A model generated the notes under the pieces. That model saw only the letters and a program-made list of their open reading frames with translations, was not told the origin of the DNA and made no database searches. From NCBI GenBank assembly GCA_033439265.1, contig JAVTVX010000012.1:7119001-7183000 (forward strand): a stretch of 64,000 nt of DNA, read 5' to 3'. How positions within the stretch are numbered: the first letter of the stretch is position 1; the number at the start of each line of letters is the position of its first letter. Below, piece by piece: positions 10,413 to 23,352 of this stretch. The DNA is from Dillenia suffruticosa (Eukaryota > Streptophyta > Magnoliopsida > Dilleniales > Dilleniaceae). The position numbers were made by a program, and so were the translations under genes.

Positions 10413-10763
10413 ATGGTTGCAACAAAAACTATCGTACTTGATCTCATGAATGGAGACAAGCTGAATGGTGATAAATATGACATTTGGCACCACAAGATTC
10501 AGTTTGTTTTCGAGGAGCAGAATCTTGCGAAGGTTCTAAAGGACGAGATGTCGGACCCTGGGGAGGATACTACGCCTCAAGCTAGATGGGATCAAGAGGC
10601 GTATCGTGCCTGGAAGAAAAAAGATGGCCAAACTAGCGAAATTCTTTTGAGAAGCATGCATGATGACTTGATCCCCGTGTATGAGCAGTATTTTACCGCG
10701 ATGTTGATCTTGGTTGCTCTGAGAGAGCATCTTGGCTCCCGGTCAGCTCCTAAGCTGAGGATG
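10413..10763 (+). pseudogene. Copia gag, first part (fossil)
   Basis: It opens MVATKTIVLDLMNGDKLNGD and continues with a YDIWHHKIQFVFEEQ-like block, the N-terminal copia gag (UBN2-type) pattern. The 10764-17184 gypsy element interrupts it, and gag-like sequence resumes at 17190. Confidence 0.88.
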
Positions 10764-12129
10764 TGGACGGGTTGTTGAAACCCCTCAAATTAATACTGAT
10801 TCCCCTGATGCAATAAATTTGTAATAATAGTGGTATCAGGTCAAATCCCACGAAAATTATGTTAACTTAACTTCTTAGTAAATGGCAAAATAAAACAAAG
10901 GGTTTATAAAATAAATTCCTAAATAAAAAATTAAATATCTAAAATTAAAATACAAATCAATAATGCAAAAATACTAAAAATTGGAGAAAAAATTCAATAT
11001 GCTAAATATCCGATCCAAGAGTTCACACATTTGATTGTTTCACTGATTATCGGTTAAAAAATGTTATTCTTACGATTCAAACATTTAATCTTAGATTTAT
11101 TAGGATAATCGTAATAAATTTTGCGTTTTCCTAAAATAATTGACCAAACCCACCATCCAATCAAAACTCATCATTAATCGACTGCGTACAATGGTGTTCC
11201 ATATCGATATAATGACAGTATTAAGTTCTGTGAAAAAATTAAACCAAAATACAAATAACCAAAATAGTCGTATAATTATTCGATTTTGTTCCATCGATTC
11301 CTAGGTTAAAATAAATATCGACAACGACCTATAAACATAAATAACTTATTTGCTACTCATACCATTCATTCATGACAATTATAGATAACTGAAATCCTAA
11401 ATGCAGTAGAAAAATTGATATTGAATTAAATTGTTAGATTAACCAATATCAATTCTTCATAAAAATAAATCAATAATCGATGAATACTTAAATTAAAAAT
11501 GCAAGAATTTAAATAAAATACATAACCTCACAGTAAAAACAATCAATGAAATTTTCCTTGAATCAGAATAAAACTAATCACTTATGGTGACCATGTTATT
11601 GAAAATAAACAAAAGAAAGAATAAAAGAAAAACAATATTTTTCAAAGAAAAAGAAAAGAAAAAAAACCTAAACCTAAAAAGAGGAATGAGAATGTGCAGC
11701 CGCCACCTCCTTTTATAGTTAGATGAATAGTGCCGTGAACAGTAGACGTGAATAGTGCCATCTAGGGTTAATGAGAAGAGTCATTCTTTTAGTACTCAAG
11801 GTCTCCAAGGTTCTTCCAACCAAAAAATAAGAAAAAAATCCACCAAAATAGGAAAGTTAAAAATTTTACTCCTAACAACAATTTTTATTTAAATAAAAAT
11901 TTCTAAAATAAAATTTTCCACTCTTTGGTACTTTTTTCTTTTCCTTTGTAGGCCCAATGATATCTTGAACCATTAAGCTTCCAAGATTGCCTCCTTAAAC
12001 CCATTTTGATCCAATTTCCATTTTTGATCCCTAAAAATAAAAATGTCATAAAAACATTTATTAGAGTACTAATCAATCCAAAATCAAACCATGATATCAA
12101 TAATAAAATAGGCATTTTACGCATTATCA
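10764..12129 (-). repeat. 3' LTR of the Tat/Athila-like element
   Basis: It pairs with 15815-17184. The plus-strand start is tggacgggttgttgaaaccc and the end is gcattatca. Confidence 0.9.
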
Positions 12130-12147
12130 AATTCCTCCACACCAAAC
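12130..12147 (-). other. Polypurine tract of the Tat/Athila-like element
   Basis: The minus strand reads GGTGTGGAGGAATT directly before the LTR start TGATAATG. The preceding CTTGAGGACAAGCA-like sequence is typical just upstream of the 3' LTR in Tat/Athila elements. Confidence 0.8.
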
Positions 12148-14380
12148 CAGTGCTTGTCCTCAAGCATACTCTAAATTAATAGCTCAAAACCAATCTCTTT
12201 TTCACTCCTTTCTCTCCTTCAATTCATCTTCAAATAATTTCAAAATAGCACATATCGAAAAATTCAAACCAAAATAACAATTCAGAGAGCAAGTGATCAT
12301 AATTTTATAACTTTAAAAGAAAATATAAGCATCCCATCAAACTCAACGATCTCATCAAAATTTAATATGTCAAGATTCAATACCCTCATAAGGTGTTTAC
12401 TCTATACACTCAAAGTGTTTAAGGGAATTTATCAATAACTCTCGAATCAAATCAAAGTATATTATTACCATAAATTTGATTATTTATCAAATCTCCACTA
12501 CCACTTTTATGAATTCAAAACAAAAATCCGGGGGTCTATGTAAGGGTTGTAACGTGGTTTGGGTAAAGGTAGGATAAAAAGGATAAATGTGATGTGCAAT
12601 AAATATGTCAAAGAAGCATGATCAGAATAACAAGATCATATCTTGTATATCCCATATCATGAAACACAATCAAGCCAAGAAAGATAACATCTCTTTCCTC
12701 AATCAAACCTTTTGCATTTTCCTAATTTCAAGTTCTGGGAATTTTTTTCCTTCTTTTTCTTTTTTTTCTCTTTCTGCCCTTTTCTCTTTTTTTTTTCAGA
12801 ACAATCTCGAGGATGAATGAAGATATAGTGTATACACAAATCAACCCAATCGACTTTCCCAAAATAATTCCCACAATAGAAGTTTCTCATTCTCTTTACA
12901 AATAACCACTCAATTTATATTCAAATCACATGCTTCCTTGATATAAGGACAAAAAAGAAGGTTAAACGTAAAAGAAGACTATGTGTTAATTCATGAGATT
13001 AAAGCAAAGAAAATGAATATAAGCTCAAATGGGTTCACTAAGGGATATATTATGCACGGGAAGGTCTTTTTTTGAAAGCTGAAAAGGGTAAACCTAAATG
13101 CCCCCATCACATTAATGTATGAACTCATGGATGTGATCTTAAAAAGTATAGCAAAACAAGTTCAAAAATAAATATACTATGATTGATAAACACTCGTTAA
13201 GATAAAATTTAAAGCAAAGATGATGTATGTTCTTAAGGCTCAAAAGCTCAAAAAAAATGTTTAATTTGTATCGGATCTATCACATTTTCCAATGACTAAA
13301 TCATCAAGATCAATGGGACACTTTAAAACAATTTTATCCAAAAATAACTAATCACACTTGTCTCTTTCATGCATTTCAAACTCAAATCAACAATGCATAC
13401 TAACTCCAAATCATTATTCGACAAAATCCAGAGAGTACGATGTTCCAAAGAAGAATAAAAGCATTGACACATGAAAATCCTCCCCCATGCCTAGATACTA
13501 TATTGTCCTCAATATATGCAAAAGATAAGAAATTTAAGTACAATTTTAAACTAGCAGCAATACTCATAAAATCACCCTAATGCAACATATAAAAGCATGA
13601 CAATGAAAAGAAAGAGAAAGAAGAGAAAACTCCCATAGGGTGATGATGTTTGCTGATCTGAAACTGATGGTCTTTGCTGCTGTGAAGGAGCCATGGGGAT
13701 GGGTAAAATTAAGTTAAGGATTTTTTTTTGCGGAGAGGATTGGGTTTGAAAATTTTAGGGCTTTCGATTTTTTTTTTTGAAAGAATTGTGGGTTTGAAAT
13801 TTGGAGGTTTTGAAAGAATGTGTGCTTCTATGATGAATTCATACAATTTGAAGTGGGTTTGGAGGCTACTGAAAATCGCGTGATCACGCCCTAAAGAAAG
13901 GACTGCTTTTGCCCATTGTGAAATTAACTTCAAAATTTAGCGTGATCACCCCTTAACGCAATGACTGCTTCTGTCCATTTTTGAACTTCACTTCTGAAAC
14001 CGCGTGATCACGCCTTAGCGAGGAGATTGCTTCTGTCCATTTTTTAACTTCATTCTCTATCTATCTCTTGACTTGGGTAACTACAATTCTTAGAATTCTC
14101 CATCTTACGCACCTAAAAAAAATCCATAAATAAAAGGAACAAATGTTACTAGATAACACCTAAAATAAAAAAATCTACAATTAACTAAAATAATTTCTAA
14201 AAAAAAAAATGTTTGGGTTGCCTCCCAACAAGCGCAATTGTTTAACGTCTTTATGCTGGACGTTCTCCACTTGTTTCTCTTCAAGGAGACTTCAACTTTA
14301 CTTTGGGAGGCTCATATGACTTTCTTTCCATATCTAATTGTGCATTCAATTCAAAATTAATATCACATTTTTCTTCACAA
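12148..14380 (-). other. Non-coding 3' part of the Tat/Athila-like element
   Basis: About 2.2 kb lies between the protease-like region and the 3' LTR with no recognisable domain. It contains gcctcccaacaagcgcaatt near 14218, a phrase common after the coding region of such elements. It also contains the gtgatcac tandem repeat at 13870-14040. Short frames here are AT-rich noise. Confidence 0.6.
13870..14040. repeat. Three-copy repeat, about 63-bp period, with gtgatcac palindrome
   Basis: Units near 13876, 13939 and 14001 share (c)gcgtgatcacgcc(t)taa, then gactgcttctgtccatttt and a cttcac-like spacer. The core gcgtgatcacgc is a perfect palindrome in the outer units. Confidence 0.8.
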
Positions 14381-14385
14381 ATTTC

Positions 14386-15570
14386 CTACACAATTAAATA
14401 AAAAATATCAACAGAACAAATTGATTGATACTCATTTGGGTATTTCATAGGATCAAAAATAATAAATTTAACAATCTCGTCATCGAACTCGATGGAGAGA
14501 GTACCATCATCTACATCTATTTTAGCCTTTGCCGTCTTCATGAATGGTTGTCCTAATAGGAGTGGAGCTGTAAAAATCAATTGAAAAAATTAATTTGTTA
14601 ACCTGCACCAAAACATTTTCAACTATCTCCTCTGGGTAAGCATAAGAGTAGTCAGCTAGTTGAACAACAACCCCAGTTTCTCTTAAGGGACAAAATTTTA
14701 GAGCACTATAAATTGAATAAGGCATGATGTTAACAGGTGCTCCTAAATCTAGCATGGCATGTTCTATTTTTTTCTTACCAATAACACAAGATAAAGTGAA
14801 CATACCTAGATCCGCATATTTTTTGGGTAGAGTTCTTTTGATGATATCACATACATTTTTACCCATCTCATCACCTCGTAGCTTCCTAACTTCCTTCTCA
14901 TATTCTTTCATCTTGGATTCCTCAAACCTACAAGGAAAAGGTGGTACAATTGCACTAGAAGCATTAGGCAAAGAAGATTTGGATGTTACCTTGATTGAAT
15001 TTTCATGCTTGCATTCATCTTCCTTGTCCATGTCCTTCCCTTCATCCACCTTCTTAGATGAAGTGAAGTTCAAATAAAGTTTCTTTACACTTCTCAACGT
15101 TATTGCGCTAACGTTCTCTTTGGGGTTTACTACTATTTGTGAAGGTAGCTTCCCTAAGATTCGAGCCTCCAAGTTGCTAAGCGAGGTTGCCAATTGAGTG
15201 AATTGATTCCCCAAATTCTGTATACTCGCTCTCGTTTCCTATTGAAATTATTGAGTGTTAGTCGCAAGAGATTTTACAATATCTTCTAAAAACATACATG
15301 AATTAGAAGATTGTGAAGGTGCTGGTGGTGATCTGTCAAAAAATTGGGGTGGATATCTTGGCTGTCCTTGATTTTCATAGCTTAGATTTGGGTGATCCCT
15401 CCATTCAGGATTATAATGGTTGGAGAAAGGATCATATGTACATTGAGATTCACCAGGAAATCTTCCTATGATATTCGCTTGATGAATAGGATCTTCTTGT
15501 AGGGATTGACACATAATCGTCGGCTGTCCAGGAATTGAGCATATACCACAAATCTTAGTTGCCTGCATTT
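14386..15570 (-). pseudogene. Gag C-terminus and retropepsin of the Tat/Athila-like element (fossil)
   Basis: The zinc-knuckle-like motif CGICSIPGQPTIMC, then YDPFSNHYNPEWRDHPN and the linker LGKLPSQIVVNPKENVSAIT, are typical of Tat/Athila gag. A retropepsin-like block follows (AMLDLGAPVNIMPYSIYSAL), with LLLGQPFMKTAKAKIDV downstream. Broken. Confidence 0.88.
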
Positions 15571-15789
15571 GCTATACAGCCAACTGTCGAACCCAAGCAG
15601 TTAGTTCAGAAATTTGATTTTTAAGTGTTGAGTAATTTATGTCAAAAGCTGGGTATTTGATACACAAGGGTTGTTGGTTCAAAATTGATGTAGTTAACTC
15701 CTTTAGAGTTCTTTGACGATCTGCCGTCTTTTCTTTCTCGTAAAAAAATCAATAAACAAGTGAAAAACACAAATTAAGAAATTAAAATA

Positions 15790-15809
15790 GTTCCACGGCA
15801 ACGGCGCCA
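15790..15809 (-). other. Primer-binding site, tRNA-Asp type
   Basis: The minus strand reads TGGCGCCGTTGCCGTGGAAC. Plant tRNA-Asp predicts TGGCGCCGTTGCCGGGGATC, so 17 of 20 match. It lies 5 bases from the LTR that begins at 15815. Confidence 0.85.
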
Positions 15810-15814
15810 AAATT

Positions 15815-17184
15815 TGGTCAAGTTGTCAAAACCCCTCAAATTAATACTAATTCCCTTAATACAACAAATTTGTAACAATAGTGATACTATGTCGAATCTC
15901 ACGAGAACTATGTTAATTTAACTATTTAGTAAATACCAAAATAAAACGGGGGGTTTATAAAATAAATTCTTAAATAAAAAATTAAATACCTAAAATTAAA
16001 ACACAAATAAAAAATGCAAAAATACTAAAAATTGGAGAAAAAATTCAATATGCTAAACATCCGATCCAAGGGTTCACACATTTGATTGTTTCACTGATTA
16101 TCGATTAAAAAATGTTATTCTTATGATTCAAACATTTAACCTTAGATTTATTAGGATAACCGTAATAAATCTTGCGTTTTTCTAAAATAATTAACAAAAC
16201 CCAGCATCCAATCAAAACTCATTATTAATCGACTAGGCACGATAGCGTTTCACATTGATATAATGACAGTATTAAGTTCAGTAAAAACAGTTAAACCAAA
16301 ATACAAATAACCAGGATTGCCGTACAATTATTTGATTTTGTTCCATCGATTCCTTAAGTTAAAATGAATATCGGCAACGACCCATAAATATAAATAACCT
16401 ATTTGCTACTCGTACCATTCATTCATAACAATTATGGATCACTAAAATCCTGGATGCAATAGAAAAATTGATATTAAATTAAATTGTCAAATTAACCAAT
16501 ACCAATCCTTCATAAAAATAAACCAAGAATCGATAAATACTTGAATTAAAAATGCAAAAATTTAAATAAAGTACATTACCTCACAGTAAAGACAATCAAT
16601 AAAATTTCCCTTGAATTTGAATAAAACTAACCGCTCATGGTGACCATGTTCTTGAGAATAAACAAAAGAAAGAATAAAAGAAAAAAAAAATGTTCTTCAA
16701 AGAAAAAGAAAAAAATAAAACCTAAACCTAAAAAGAGGAATGAGAATGTGTAGCTGCCACCTCCTTTTATAGTTGGATGAACAGTGCCGTGAACAATAGA
16801 CGTGAATAGTGCCATCTAGGGTTAATGAGAAGAGTTCTTCTTTTAGTACTTTAGGTCTCCAAGATTCTTCCAACAAAAAATAAAAAAAATATCCACCAAA
16901 ATAGGAAAGTTAAAAATTTTATTTCTAACAACAATTTTTACTTAAAATAAAAATTTTTAAAATAAAATCTTCCACTTTTTGGTACTTTTTTCCTTTCTTT
17001 TGTAGGCCCAAATAATATCTTGAACCATTAAGCTTCCAAAATTGCCTCCTTAATCTCATTTTGATCCAATCTCCATTTTTGATCCCTAAAAATAAAAATG
17101 TCATAAAAACATTTATTAGAACACTAATCAATCCAAAATCAAACCATGATATCAATAATAAAATAGACATTTTACCCATTATCA
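15815..17184 (-). repeat. 5' LTR of the Tat/Athila-like element
   Basis: It pairs with 10764-12129, starting tggtcaagttgtcaaaaccc and ending acccattatca on the plus strand, followed by the ggatg duplication. Confidence 0.92.
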
Positions 17185-17189
17185 GGATG

Positions 17190-17464
17190 CTGACCTATAA
17201 GTTCATCACGTATAAAAAGAGACCCGATCATACTATGAAACAACATATTATGCATATGTTGAGTATGATTGCCTCTCTGAAAAACATGGGGGAGCCGATG
17301 TTTGATGAGCTTCAGGTATCGGTGGTGATCCAATCTTTACATGACTCGTGGGATGTGGTTAAAACCTATCTTACACACTTAGAGTATTCGTACTTTCATG
17401 GATATGAGTAGACATTGTGAACTCGAGGAGGAGCGCCAAAAGATAGCTAGATTTGTCTCAGGTC
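17190..17464 (+). pseudogene. Copia gag, middle part (fossil)
   Basis: UBN2-type gag sequence resumes after the gypsy insertion with YKKRPDHTMKQHIMHMLSMI and VVIQSLHDSWDVVKTYLTH. The solo LTR at 17470 interrupts it. Confidence 0.87.
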
Positions 17465-17469
17465 ATGCA

Positions 17470-20084
17470 TGTCACGCCCCGATCCTCGGATCGACCACGC
17501 GACAACCGCCGTGTTGTCTCGGTAAACGGGCAAAACCTCCCCATATACCGAGACTCCGCAAGGCTAATCAACTGTACAATATTTCTTCCAAATACAATAC
17601 ACATATAAAGGACCTATCCGGTCCATCTCAGTACACACAAGCCACATCGGCACACAAATGGGGAGGGGGTTCCTGTACATGCACGCATGTAATGTGGCCA
17701 TCCTAGCTACTTCAAGGATATTTCAAAATCAAAACAGATGAAGTCCCAAATCATAGTCGTAGGATTTTACTGACACTTGTCTAAAGAAAACAAACCAGCA
17801 TCAGTAAAGTCCAAATAGTATGAGATGTACAGAATTTCGTAAAATCAAAAGAAAGTATCAAAATTCAACATTTCGAACCTAATGTCCCATTCAAACAATA
17901 AATTTTACCAAAAATAGAATTTAAAAAGAAAGTAAAAAGTCTTCCCTTCCATGGATTTCAAATCAACTAAAATAACCTTACATCACTATCATACCTACAC
18001 AAAACAGCAAATAAATCTTCCCAAGCTCCAATTTCTGCAGCAGACTTAAACTTCCTCTGAAAAATGTTAAAGAGGGGTGAGTATCGGGAAATACTCAGTG
18101 AGTGGAGTGCAATGATATGATTGTGTAATAAATAAGGGGTGAATGTGAGAATGTTAAAATATATCTCAAACAACACTTCATATATATCGAAACATTTTCA
18201 ATAAATCAGATAATTCATAAAATATGCATCCACATCAAATGTTTTTTTTTTCAGATAATCACAAAGGTCCCATCGAAATCACTTCCGTCCTGCGTTTGGC
18301 CGAACCAAGATGGAAGCCCGCCAGGGGATTTTCCATTTCAATATCACAAACATTACCCCCTTCCCTGGCGTTGGCTCGTACCTCCCCGGGGTGCAATCCA
18401 GATAGTACGACGTGGCAGAGTAGAGGCCGCGTATACCTCTCTCGCAATAAAACCCCAACCACGCCACCCCGTCGGGTCGCTCCGTGGAGGGAATGACTAT
18501 AGCCATTACACTCGTGCACCATCATTTCGAAATCGTTCAAATTACCATCAATGTACCATGAATCAATCAAACAAATTCCAAAATCATGCTACAAGCGTTC
18601 ACATATCAAATATCCAATGCAAATGGCACATATTCATTTATAATTTCATAGGATGCATTCGTAATTCAAATTTCTATTTCAGACATCTCACAATCACAAA
18701 TAGTTTCATATAAAACATGTACAAATCATTCAAAATCATTTTTCAAAGAATTTCAAATCATTTTACTCATTTACTACACAATGAACCATCCACTCACCTC
18801 TAGGGAGGGTATCCACTCCCAATTCCGAAATTTAATCCAAGGTAACCCTTCTCAACCTTCGAAGAGGTTATCCTATACCAATAATCACAATTTCATTGTT
18901 AGTTCACCCCAAATTTTAGGTTTTATGAACTTTCCTATATTTAGCACATACCAAATTCTTTAATTTCAGGAACCAAGATTCTTTGCATCACTAATGATCT
19001 TAAATTCCCAATATTTCTAAATTTTCTCTAATTTCTAACAATTTTCCCAATTTTCCTCTGAATTTTACATAACCATAATATTTTTCATACACATTTCAAA
19101 TTAAACTCTGAGAAACTATTCTATTCAACCTAACAGGATTCTATCATCCCTTAGCATGCTTCTTTTGTATCAAACAGCCTAATTCCTATAAAATCCTATA
19201 CTTAACCTTAATAATCACATGTAAAATGTCAGAAAATACATTCTGATCGAATATAACATACATCCTAAACATATACAAGATCTCTTACCCTAAATTCACT
19301 CAATTTATCGAAAGGATTTAAATTTCCCTCACCTATGGTTTTCGCAGCTTGCAGCCCTAGCGTCCGTGCACCTACAACTCGGTCTGGGACCTGCACTACT
19401 TCTAGACCGACACAAAATTCAATAATTAGGCTTAAATCACCACGAGAATCAAAACCCCTAACCTATTGATCAACAATCAGCCCTTACCTGTGCTGTGGAA
19501 GAGTTGCGGCCTAGGGTTTCTAACAGTACGGTCGCGGCAAAGAGTAGCGAAGATTGCAGGAAGGCTCTCGGTAGAGGGTAGCACCGCGTGCAAACAGGTG
19601 AGGGAGGCAAAAAAAAGGGCTATTGTGTGCGAGGGAGAGAAGACGAGGCGGTAGCGCGCTTGCGGGAGAGGAGAGAAACAAAGAGCAAAACAGAGGGAGA
19701 GAGAGGCTGGAGGCGGGACAGCCGCCTGCAGTGGTGGCTCACTGGTGATTGAGGGAGGCGCAGCGCCGAAGGCCGCGGAGAGTGTGAAAACAAAGAGAAA
19801 GAGAGCGGCAGCAAGAGAGAGAGACCGAGAGATGGAATAGAGAGAGAAACGGGGTTATGCCGGTGGCCGTGTGCGGTGGTGGACAGCGGTCGCCAGTAAA
19901 AGGGAGGGGAAGAGAATGGCAGAGGAGAGGGAGAGAATCGGGAGAGGTGAGAGGGAGACGAAGAGACTTAGGGCTTTTTGCCCTAATTGATTTGGGGGAG
20001 AGGGAGGTGCTGCGTTTTGGCCAAAACGCAGAACCTTTTCTCTCTGTTTTTTTTTTTTTTTTTTTTTTAATAATAGGTATTACA
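17470..20084 (-). repeat. Solo LTR of a Tekay-like gypsy element, inserted in copia gag
   Basis: It runs from TGTCACGCCCCG to GGTATTACA (2615 bp) with an exact target duplication atgca at 17465-17469 and 20085-20089. Without internal sequence or a second LTR, it fits loss of the interior by LTR-LTR recombination. It shares blocks with the LTRs at 3094, 31165 and 55073, including the GAGTAT/ATACTC hairpin (18079-18096) and a block around tagggagggtatccactcc. Confidence 0.93.
20011..20030. repeat. Perfect 20-bp palindrome near the LTR end
   Basis: The sequence tgcgttttggccaaaacgca is its own reverse complement. It matches the core of the terminal hairpins at 1-41 and 6017-6057 in a different LTR family. 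Confidence 0.92.
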
Positions 20085-22923
20085 ATGCATATATGGCTGA
20101 GTCGATTTAGAGCTCTCGGGGTTTAAGCGCAAGTGGCATAAGCATAACAGGAAGACTAAAGGCCAAGGTAAGAAGAAACCATCTGCAAAAATCGACGACA
20201 AAGAACCGAAACGCAGGAAGAAGGAGCTCGATAAGAGCATAGTCAAGTGCTACGTATGTGGCAAGTTAGACAGTTCACTCATGAGTGTGACGAGCGGAAG
20301 GTAAGTTATACTTTCTTACATGGTTTGAGTTGTATTTCATCTACTGTTATGTTCACTAACTTCTCTACTTTGTGGATTGTAGACTCAGGAGCCACAAACT
20401 ATGTAATTTGTGGTAGAAGCAATATGTGGAGTTCTGTCAATTGAGTTCCCATGCGATGAGGCTATATGTGAGGAACAGTGTATTTGTAGCTGTGAGGGGG
20501 ATTGGTACATGCAAACTGATGGTGTGAAGTAATCAAGTCCTATATCTACATGATGTGTTGTGTGCTCCCGAGATTCGGCAGAATCTCGTATCTGTTTTTG
20601 TCTAGATCGTTTAGGATATTCTGTTTTATTTAGAAACTCGATTGTTTCAATTTCGTATGATGATTTTCTATTGTGTATTGGTTTAGTCCATGATAGACTA
20701 TATGTGCTGGACATGGTTTCTTATAATAAAATTTCTGATTTATCTTCTATTGCCTATACATCTAATAGTGTAGTTGATGATATTTCTATTTAGCATAGTA
20801 GGCTTGGCCATATAGGGCAAGTGAGAATGAACAGGTAAATAGTGAGTGGCCTGTTGGGCCCTCTAACTCGGGTTGAGTTGGCTCTATGTAAGTTTTGCCT
20901 AGCCAGCAAAGCAATGAGGAAACCATTTAGAAAGATAATGAGAGTTGAGACTTCATTGCAACTGATTCACTCCGATATTTGTGGGTCTATAAATGTGAGA
21001 GGTCGAAATGGAGCCACATATTTCATTATGTTTATAAACGATTACACGTGTTTTAGTTACGTTTATCTGATCTCACACAAGTCTGAGGCATTAGATTGCT
21101 TCAAGAGATTTATCAGTGAGGTGGAAAATCAATTAGACTTGAGAGTTAAAATTCTTAGAACCGATTGAGGGCGCGACTATTTGTCTGAGCAATTTAAAGA
21201 GTTCTATTTTGAGAAGGACATTACGAGACAGTTGACTATTTCTATTACTCCCAAGTAGAACGGAGTAGCTGAGAGAAGGAACAGAACTCTATTGGAGATG
21301 GTGAGATATATGATGGCACAAGCCAATTTGGCTATCTTCCATTGGGGAGATGCATTGTTGACTGCTTGCTACATTCTCAACCATATTCCAACGAAATCCG
21401 TAGTCACTATGCCAAACGAGTTTTGGATAGGAAGACAGTCTGACTTTAGCCATTTGAGGCCATGGTGAGGAGTAGTCTATCTAGAGGTGAGGAGACTCCC
21501 TCTCCTTGTAGGAGTAATTGGAAAAATATACCCTGACGTCATTTTCTGATTGAGGATGATATCCTCATCGTGACTCCCGAGAATAATGAGGGGTTTTGAA
21601 CTTTTCAGGAGGCTCTCGAAAGTCTTATGAAAAAACCATGCAAAAGGAGATGGAATTTATGAGAGTTAATGGGGGCTGGAACCTAGTTGACTTATCTAAG
21701 GGTAGAAAGTTAATTAGGAATAAGTGAGTTCTCAAAATCAAAAGAAAAACCGACAAATCAATAGAGAGATTCAAGACCCGTTTAGTAGCCAAGGGCTACA
21801 CATAGATAAAGGGCATTGATTACGAGAAGATTTTCTGTCCTATAATTAAATTTACATCGATCCGTTTACTATTGGTGATTGTCGTGAGCATGGATATTGA
21901 GTTACACTAGATGAACGTTAAAACCGCCTTCCTTAATGAAAATTTGGATGAGGAGATCTATATGGAGCAGCCCTCTAGATTCGTTTTAGTAGGTCATGAG
22001 GATAAGGTCTGTTGACTTCAGAAGTCGATATATGGTCTAAAGCAATCATCCAGGTGGTGGTACATGGGATTTCATAAGAAGAAGATATCTTTTGATTTCA
22101 CAATGATAAAAGAGGATCACTGTGTCTATCTGATAAGTAATGATAACTCTTTTGTGATCGTGTCCCTATATGTGGATGATATATTGTTGGTCGGAAATTA
22201 CATTGAGTATCTGATGACAATCAAGACATGGTTGTCATCAAGTTTCGACATGAAAGATATGGGTAAAGTTAAGTTCATCGTTAGAGTTAAGATCCAAAGG
22301 GATTGCTCAAGATGAATGTTGGCTCTTTTACAAGAGACCTACATTAGGAAGATTCTCGAGCGCTTTGAGATAAGTGATTGCAATCCTATAGATACTCCAA
22401 TCGTTAAGTGTAATGGCCTGAGTCTTGAGATATGCCCGAAAACTCAGGAAGAGTAAGGGAGATGAGCAAAATCCCGTATTCCAGCGTAGTGGGAAGTTTG
22501 ATGTACGTGATATTACGTATACGACCAGACATATGTTATGCAGTCGGTCTGATAAGTAGATATCAATCAAATCCTCTAAGGGGTCACTAGAGAGTAGTGA
22601 AAATGATTTTGATATATTTTAAGGGAATTATAAGTTTCTCCTTGTGTTACGGAGGAGGAGATTTGTGTCTTGTAGGATATTCAGATGCCGATTGGAGGGG
22701 TAATCTGGATAAGCGCAAATTGACGTCAGCTTTTGCCTTCCTGCACAATGGTGGTGCCATCTTTTAGAGTAGCAAAAGAACTTGTATGGATTTATCTACG
22801 ATGGAGGCTGAGTACATGGCTTACTCAATTGCAGTTCAGGAGAGTGTTTGGCTCTAGAGACTATTAGATGACTTAGGAGTTGTGGCTGATAGTGAGAGGC
22901 CAGTGATAATCTATTGTGATAAT
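20085..22923 (+). pseudogene. Copia gag end and pol region (fossil)
   Basis: In copia order this shows a zinc-knuckle region (CYVCGK), protease (WIVDSGATNYVICGR), the integrase core (HSDICGSINVRGRNGATYF and FINDYTCFSYVYLI), the reverse transcriptase (SLYVDDILLVGN near 22165-22200) and the start of RNase H. The last is interrupted at 22924 by a MITE. It carries many interruptions. Confidence 0.9.
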
Positions 22924-23347
22924 TTATGATGCACGGAAACTTTTGAATACTAGCATTTCTCTGTTTCCGAAACGTTTCCCATCTCCGAAACGTCTTCTCA
23001 CATTAAATTAATTAATATTTATACAAAATTTCTTATATTTTTTTTTATATTTACATATTTTTCTATATTTAATGAATTATTTATTTATTTAATCATAATT
23101 TCTATTTTTTATATTATTTATCTTATGTTTAATAATTTTATATTTCATTAGTTTTTTATTTTTATTATAAAATATGGTTATTCTATTATTTTTAAAAAAT
23201 AATTAATATTTATATAAAAATCTCTTATATTTTTTATATTTGCATATTTATCCACGTTTTTGTTTCCTATATTTTTATAAAATGTCGTTTCACTGTACCG
23301 TTTCGTATTCGTTTCCATTTCCCCGATTCCATTTTCGTGTAACATAG
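22924..23347. mobile_element. hAT-type MITE in the copia RNase H region
   Basis: The 424-bp insert has imperfect terminal inverted repeats: ttatgatgcacggaaac against ctatgttacacgaaaat. The 8-bp target duplication gtgataat is at 22916-22923 on the left. On the right it is split between 23348-23352 and 24941-24943 by a later solo LTR. Eight-base duplications and TIRs of this size suit hAT elements. There is no coding capacity. Confidence 0.8.
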
Positions 23348-23352
23348 GTGAT

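Larger units (their letters stand above)
10764..17184 (-). mobile_element. Ty3/gypsy element of Tat/Athila type, inserted in copia gag
   Basis: LTRs at 10764-12129 and 15815-17184 (about 1.37 kb) carry TG...CA ends, and the 5-bp target duplication ggatg is exact at 10759-10763 and 17185-17189. A tRNA-Asp-type PBS lies 5 bases from the right LTR and a purine tract abuts the left one. Parts recognised are the gag C-terminus with zinc knuckle and a retropepsin. I found no reverse transcriptase or integrase sequence, so it resembles a non-autonomous gag-protease derivative. It is broken, with several interruptions. LTR divergence is about 10 % by hand comparison. Confidence 0.93.

Noticed and set aside
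10764-10777. Left LTR boundary of the Tat/Athila-like element at tgttgaaa (10773)
   Set aside because: The flanks there do not match. Moving the boundary to tggacggg (10764) gives the exact ggatg duplication and the same start as the right LTR at 15815.
18224-18570. Overlapping 75-103 codon frames on both strands
   Set aside because: They fall in the solo LTR and match only the conserved LTR block cgttggctcgtacctcc seen in related LTRs.
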